Assembly (NCBI RefSeq): GCF_016907925.1
Contig: NZ_JAFBCZ010000019.1
Location: 55,127-119,126, forward strand
From: Herpetosiphon giganteus
Lineage (GTDB): Bacteria; Chloroflexota; Chloroflexia; Chloroflexales; Herpetosiphonaceae
DNA length: 64,000 bases
Reading direction: 5' to 3'
A program made the position numbers and the translations under genes. The notes beneath the pieces were generated by a model, which saw nothing but the letters and a program-made list of their open reading frames with translations, was not told where the DNA came from and did no database searches. This document shows, piece after piece, positions 62,162-64,000 of this stretch (position 1 is the first letter of the stretch; every line of letters starts with the position of its first letter).

Positions 62162-63793
62162 ATGACCAACGATTCGCGCACTTTTTTTGGCTCGCGTTTA
62201 ATCCTGCGGGTTATTTTGATTTTGGCAATTTGTGCTGTAATTGTGCCACTGTTTAGCAGCAAAGCATCGTATGCAGCTGCCACGCCACGTCGGCCTTTTC
62301 CTCAGCATATCCAATATGCGAGCGGCACGATCAAGCCGAATCATCGCACCCAAGCCCAACTTGATAGCGATGTTAAAGCCTTTTACGATGTTTGGAAAAG
62401 CCGTTATGTGGTGCGGGCTGGCACGAGCAGCGCTGGCAATCCCTACTATCGAATTAGCTTTGGCAGCAGCGCGCCCAATGTGACGGTTTCCGAAGGTCAA
62501 GGCTATGGCATGGTGATTATGGCCCTGATGGCTGGTTACGATCCTGAAGCCCAAACGATTTTTGATGGCTTATGGGAATTTTCGCGTACCAATCCCAGCA
62601 CCATCGATTCGCGCCTGATGGGCTGGCGAATTCCCAGCGATGGCTCTGGCAACGATAGCGCTTTCGATGGCGATGCTGATATTGGCTATGGCCTGATTTT
62701 GGCTGATGCTCAGTGGGGTAGTACTGGCCGCATCAATTATGCCAGCGCTGCCAACACCGTTTTAGCAGGCGTTTTAGAATCGACAATTGGCCCAAGCAGC
62801 CGCTTGCCAATGTTGGGCGATTGGGTTTCGCCAAATGGCAGCCCGCATAGCCAATACACGCCACGGCCTTCGGATTTTATGCCCAGCCACTTCCGCGATT
62901 ATCGCGCTTTCACTGGCAATGCCACATGGGATACAGTGCTGAGCAAAACCCAAGGCATTGTTGATAGCATTCAAGCCCAATATAGCCCCAATACTGGCTT
63001 GCTGCCCGATTTTGTGGTGCAGGCTAATACCACGCCCAAGCCTTCGCCAGCCAACTTCTTGGAAAGCGAAAATGATGGCAATTACTTCTATAACTCTGGG
63101 CGCGTGCCTTGGCGCTTAGGAGCCGATGCAGTGGTATTTGGCGATGCAGCCTCATTACGCCAAGCCCAAAAAATCTCACGCTGGATCGAGCAAGCAACTG
63201 GTGGCACGGCAACCAATATTCGGGCCGGCTATACGCTCAATGGCACGGCATTGCCCGATAGTGGCTATTTCAGCACTTTCTTTGCAGCGCCGTTTGGAGT
63301 TGCCGCGATGACCGTGCCAACCAGCCAGCAATGGCTCAATCGGGTGTATGATGCAGTGCGCAGCAATCACCAAGATTATTTTGAAGATACAGTGACCTTG
63401 CAATGTTTGCTGCTGATGTCGGGCAACTATTGGTCGCCAAGCCGCGTTGGCATTAGCCCAACCGCCACCCCACGACCCGCGACGGCAACGCCACGGCCTG
63501 CCACCGCCACGCCACGCCCAGCAACTGCCACACCTCGTCCAGCGACCGCCACCCCACGGCCTGCAACTGTAACGCCACGGCCTGCCACCGCCACGCCTCG
63601 TCCAGCTACTGCAACTCCCCAACCTGCAACGGCCACCCCAAGCGGCGTTCCAGCATGGGATGGCAATATGCGGGCCTATACGGTTGGTCAACGGGTGAGC
63701 TATAACGGGCGCATCTATCGCTGCTTACAAGCCCACACTTCGTTATCAACATGGACTCCTGAGGCGGTGCCAGCCTTGTGGCAAGCTGAATAA
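62162..63793 (+). CDS. Secreted GH8 endoglucanase with P/T linker and CBM5/12-like module
   Basis: A 543-residue exported cellulase. A signal peptide (LILRVILILAICAVIVPLF, SKASYAA) leads to a GH8 domain (about 45-425). The catalytic Glu111 is in SEGQGYGM and the Asp region is DGDADIGYG (Asp169-Asp173), both typical of GH8. A linker of nine 7-residue ATPRPAT units (about 435-495) follows, then a small aromatic module (YTVGQRVSYNGRIYRCLQAHTS) of the CBM5/12 kind that binds cellulose or chitin. GAGGAGG precedes the ATG by 7 bases. It should cut beta-1,4-glucan to oligomers for uptake, to be finished by a beta-glucosidase such as that at 50637. Confidence 0.93.
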   Translation: MTNDSRTFFGSRLILRVILILAICAVIVPLFSSKASYAAATPRRPFPQHIQYASGTIKPNHRTQAQLDSDVKAFYDVWKSRYVVRAGTSSAGNPYYRISFGSSAPNVTVSEGQGYGMVIMALMAGYDPEAQTIFDGLWEFSRTNPSTIDSRLMGWRIPSDGSGNDSAFDGDADIGYGLILADAQWGSTGRINYASAANTVLAGVLESTIGPSSRLPMLGDWVSPNGSPHSQYTPRPSDFMPSHFRDYRAFTGNATWDTVLSKTQGIVDSIQAQYSPNTGLLPDFVVQANTTPKPSPANFLESENDGNYFYNSGRVPWRLGADAVVFGDAASLRQAQKISRWIEQATGGTATNIRAGYTLNGTALPDSGYFSTFFAAPFGVAAMTVPTSQQWLNRVYDAVRSNHQDYFEDTVTLQCLLLMSGNYWSPSRVGISPTATPRPATATPRPATATPRPATATPRPATATPRPATVTPRPATATPRPATATPQPATATPSGVPAWDGNMRAYTVGQRVSYNGRIYRCLQAHTSLSTWTPEAVPALWQAE

Positions 63794-63800
63794 TCATTTT

Positions 63801-63923
63801 CCTCAGCCCAACCACTCTTCTATTCGATGGGAGAGGGGCTTTTCATGCCGTGCTTCTTGCACAATGCATGGTGAAAATTGGTGCTCCCCCTCGCCCGCGT
63901 TTTCATGGGAGAGGGGGCTGGCT
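63801..63923. repeat. 3'-end hairpin element, copy D
   Basis: CCTCAGCCCAACCACTCTT and the right arm GGGAGAGGGGGCTGG frame a 123-bp element whose centre has GTGCTTCTTGCACAATGCA, GGTGAAAATTGGTGCTCC and CTCGCCCGCGTTTTCATGGG. It starts 8 bp after the cellulase stop. CAAGGGTAGG just beyond it is the inverse of CCTACCCTTG inside copy C. Confidence 0.75.
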
Positions 63924-64000
63924 TTCAAGGGTAGGTAGTTAACACGGGTGACCATGGTTCCGGATAAAACCGTCCCACGAGAAGTGGCTGGTGGGTCAGG
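63924..64000. other. Right edge, not assignable
   Basis: The last 77 bases include an ATG at 63953 in an open frame (MVPDKTVPREVAGG...) that leaves the window. It is too short to name. No RNA gene is recognisable. Confidence 0.3.

Overview
This window reads as chromosomal DNA of a filamentous, predatory or polymer-degrading member of the Chloroflexota, most like Herpetosiphon. That assignment is inference from gene content, not from a marker gene. The clues are several STAS/RsbR-type proteins, secreted enzymes with P/T-rich linkers and cellulose-binding modules, a giant SdrD-B-repeat surface protein, C-terminal [YF]LP-type tails on secreted proteins, and GTPase/Roadblock proteins. No rRNA, tRNA, CRISPR array, prophage or complete insertion sequence was seen. 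Most genes lie on the minus strand.

Layout. 1-3.2 kb: a redox cluster (luciferase-like monooxygenase, FAD monooxygenase, MarR regulator) with four copies of one palindromic operator. 3.4-5.1 kb: a hypothetical protein, a VOC-family gene interrupted by an in-frame stop, and a small receiver-like protein. 5.6-18 kb: a surface-protein block on the minus strand made of a P/T-rich protein with a sortase-like tail, a 3017-residue SdrD-B-repeat protein and a gingipain-type (C25) peptidase. 18.3-19.2 kb: a secreted V8/trypsin-like protease. 19.7-30 kb: glycerophosphodiesterase, a pseudo-GTPase/Roadblock fusion, a propeller protein plus lipoprotein pair, an acetyltransferase/hydrolase/SDR operon, two gene remnants, a DUF7010-like membrane protein and an M20 dipeptidase. 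30-38 kb: RarD, a PAS-STAS protein, a GntR-ABC transporter operon with a possibly leaderless promoter, a CBM2-metalloprotease, an FMN reductase divergent from a TetR regulator, and an FBP-like protein. 38-45.9 kb: acyltransferase and epimerase, a Doc-like/AbrB-like pair, lysS and greA, a DUF402-like protein, and a duplicated 54-residue zinc ribbon next to a small GTPase. 45.9-59.3 kb: a propeller lipoprotein, an AlkZ-like winged-helix protein, two membrane STAS proteins, a GH1 beta-glucosidase, ribD, an amidohydrolase/lipoprotein/ABC-2 permease operon, a 27-residue peptide, a Nudix hydrolase and a zinc-ribbon membrane protein. 59.7-63.8 kb: three paralogous RimL-like acetyltransferases separated by repeats, then a secreted GH8 cellulase.

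Two repeat systems occupy the spaces between genes. One is a roughly 125-200 bp hairpin element with G/C-rich terminal inverted repeats. It has four copies, and each sits within about 20 bp of a gene's stop codon. The other consists of clusters of short 7-9 bp motifs that surround duplicated or broken genes.

Functionally, the secreted GH8 (endo) and intracellular GH1 (beta-glucosidase) enzymes fit cellulose use. The proteases (C25, S1/V8-like and CBM-linked metalloprotease) and the giant adhesin-like protein fit a surface-attached, lytic lifestyle. STAS and pseudo-receiver proteins point to partner-switching regulation.
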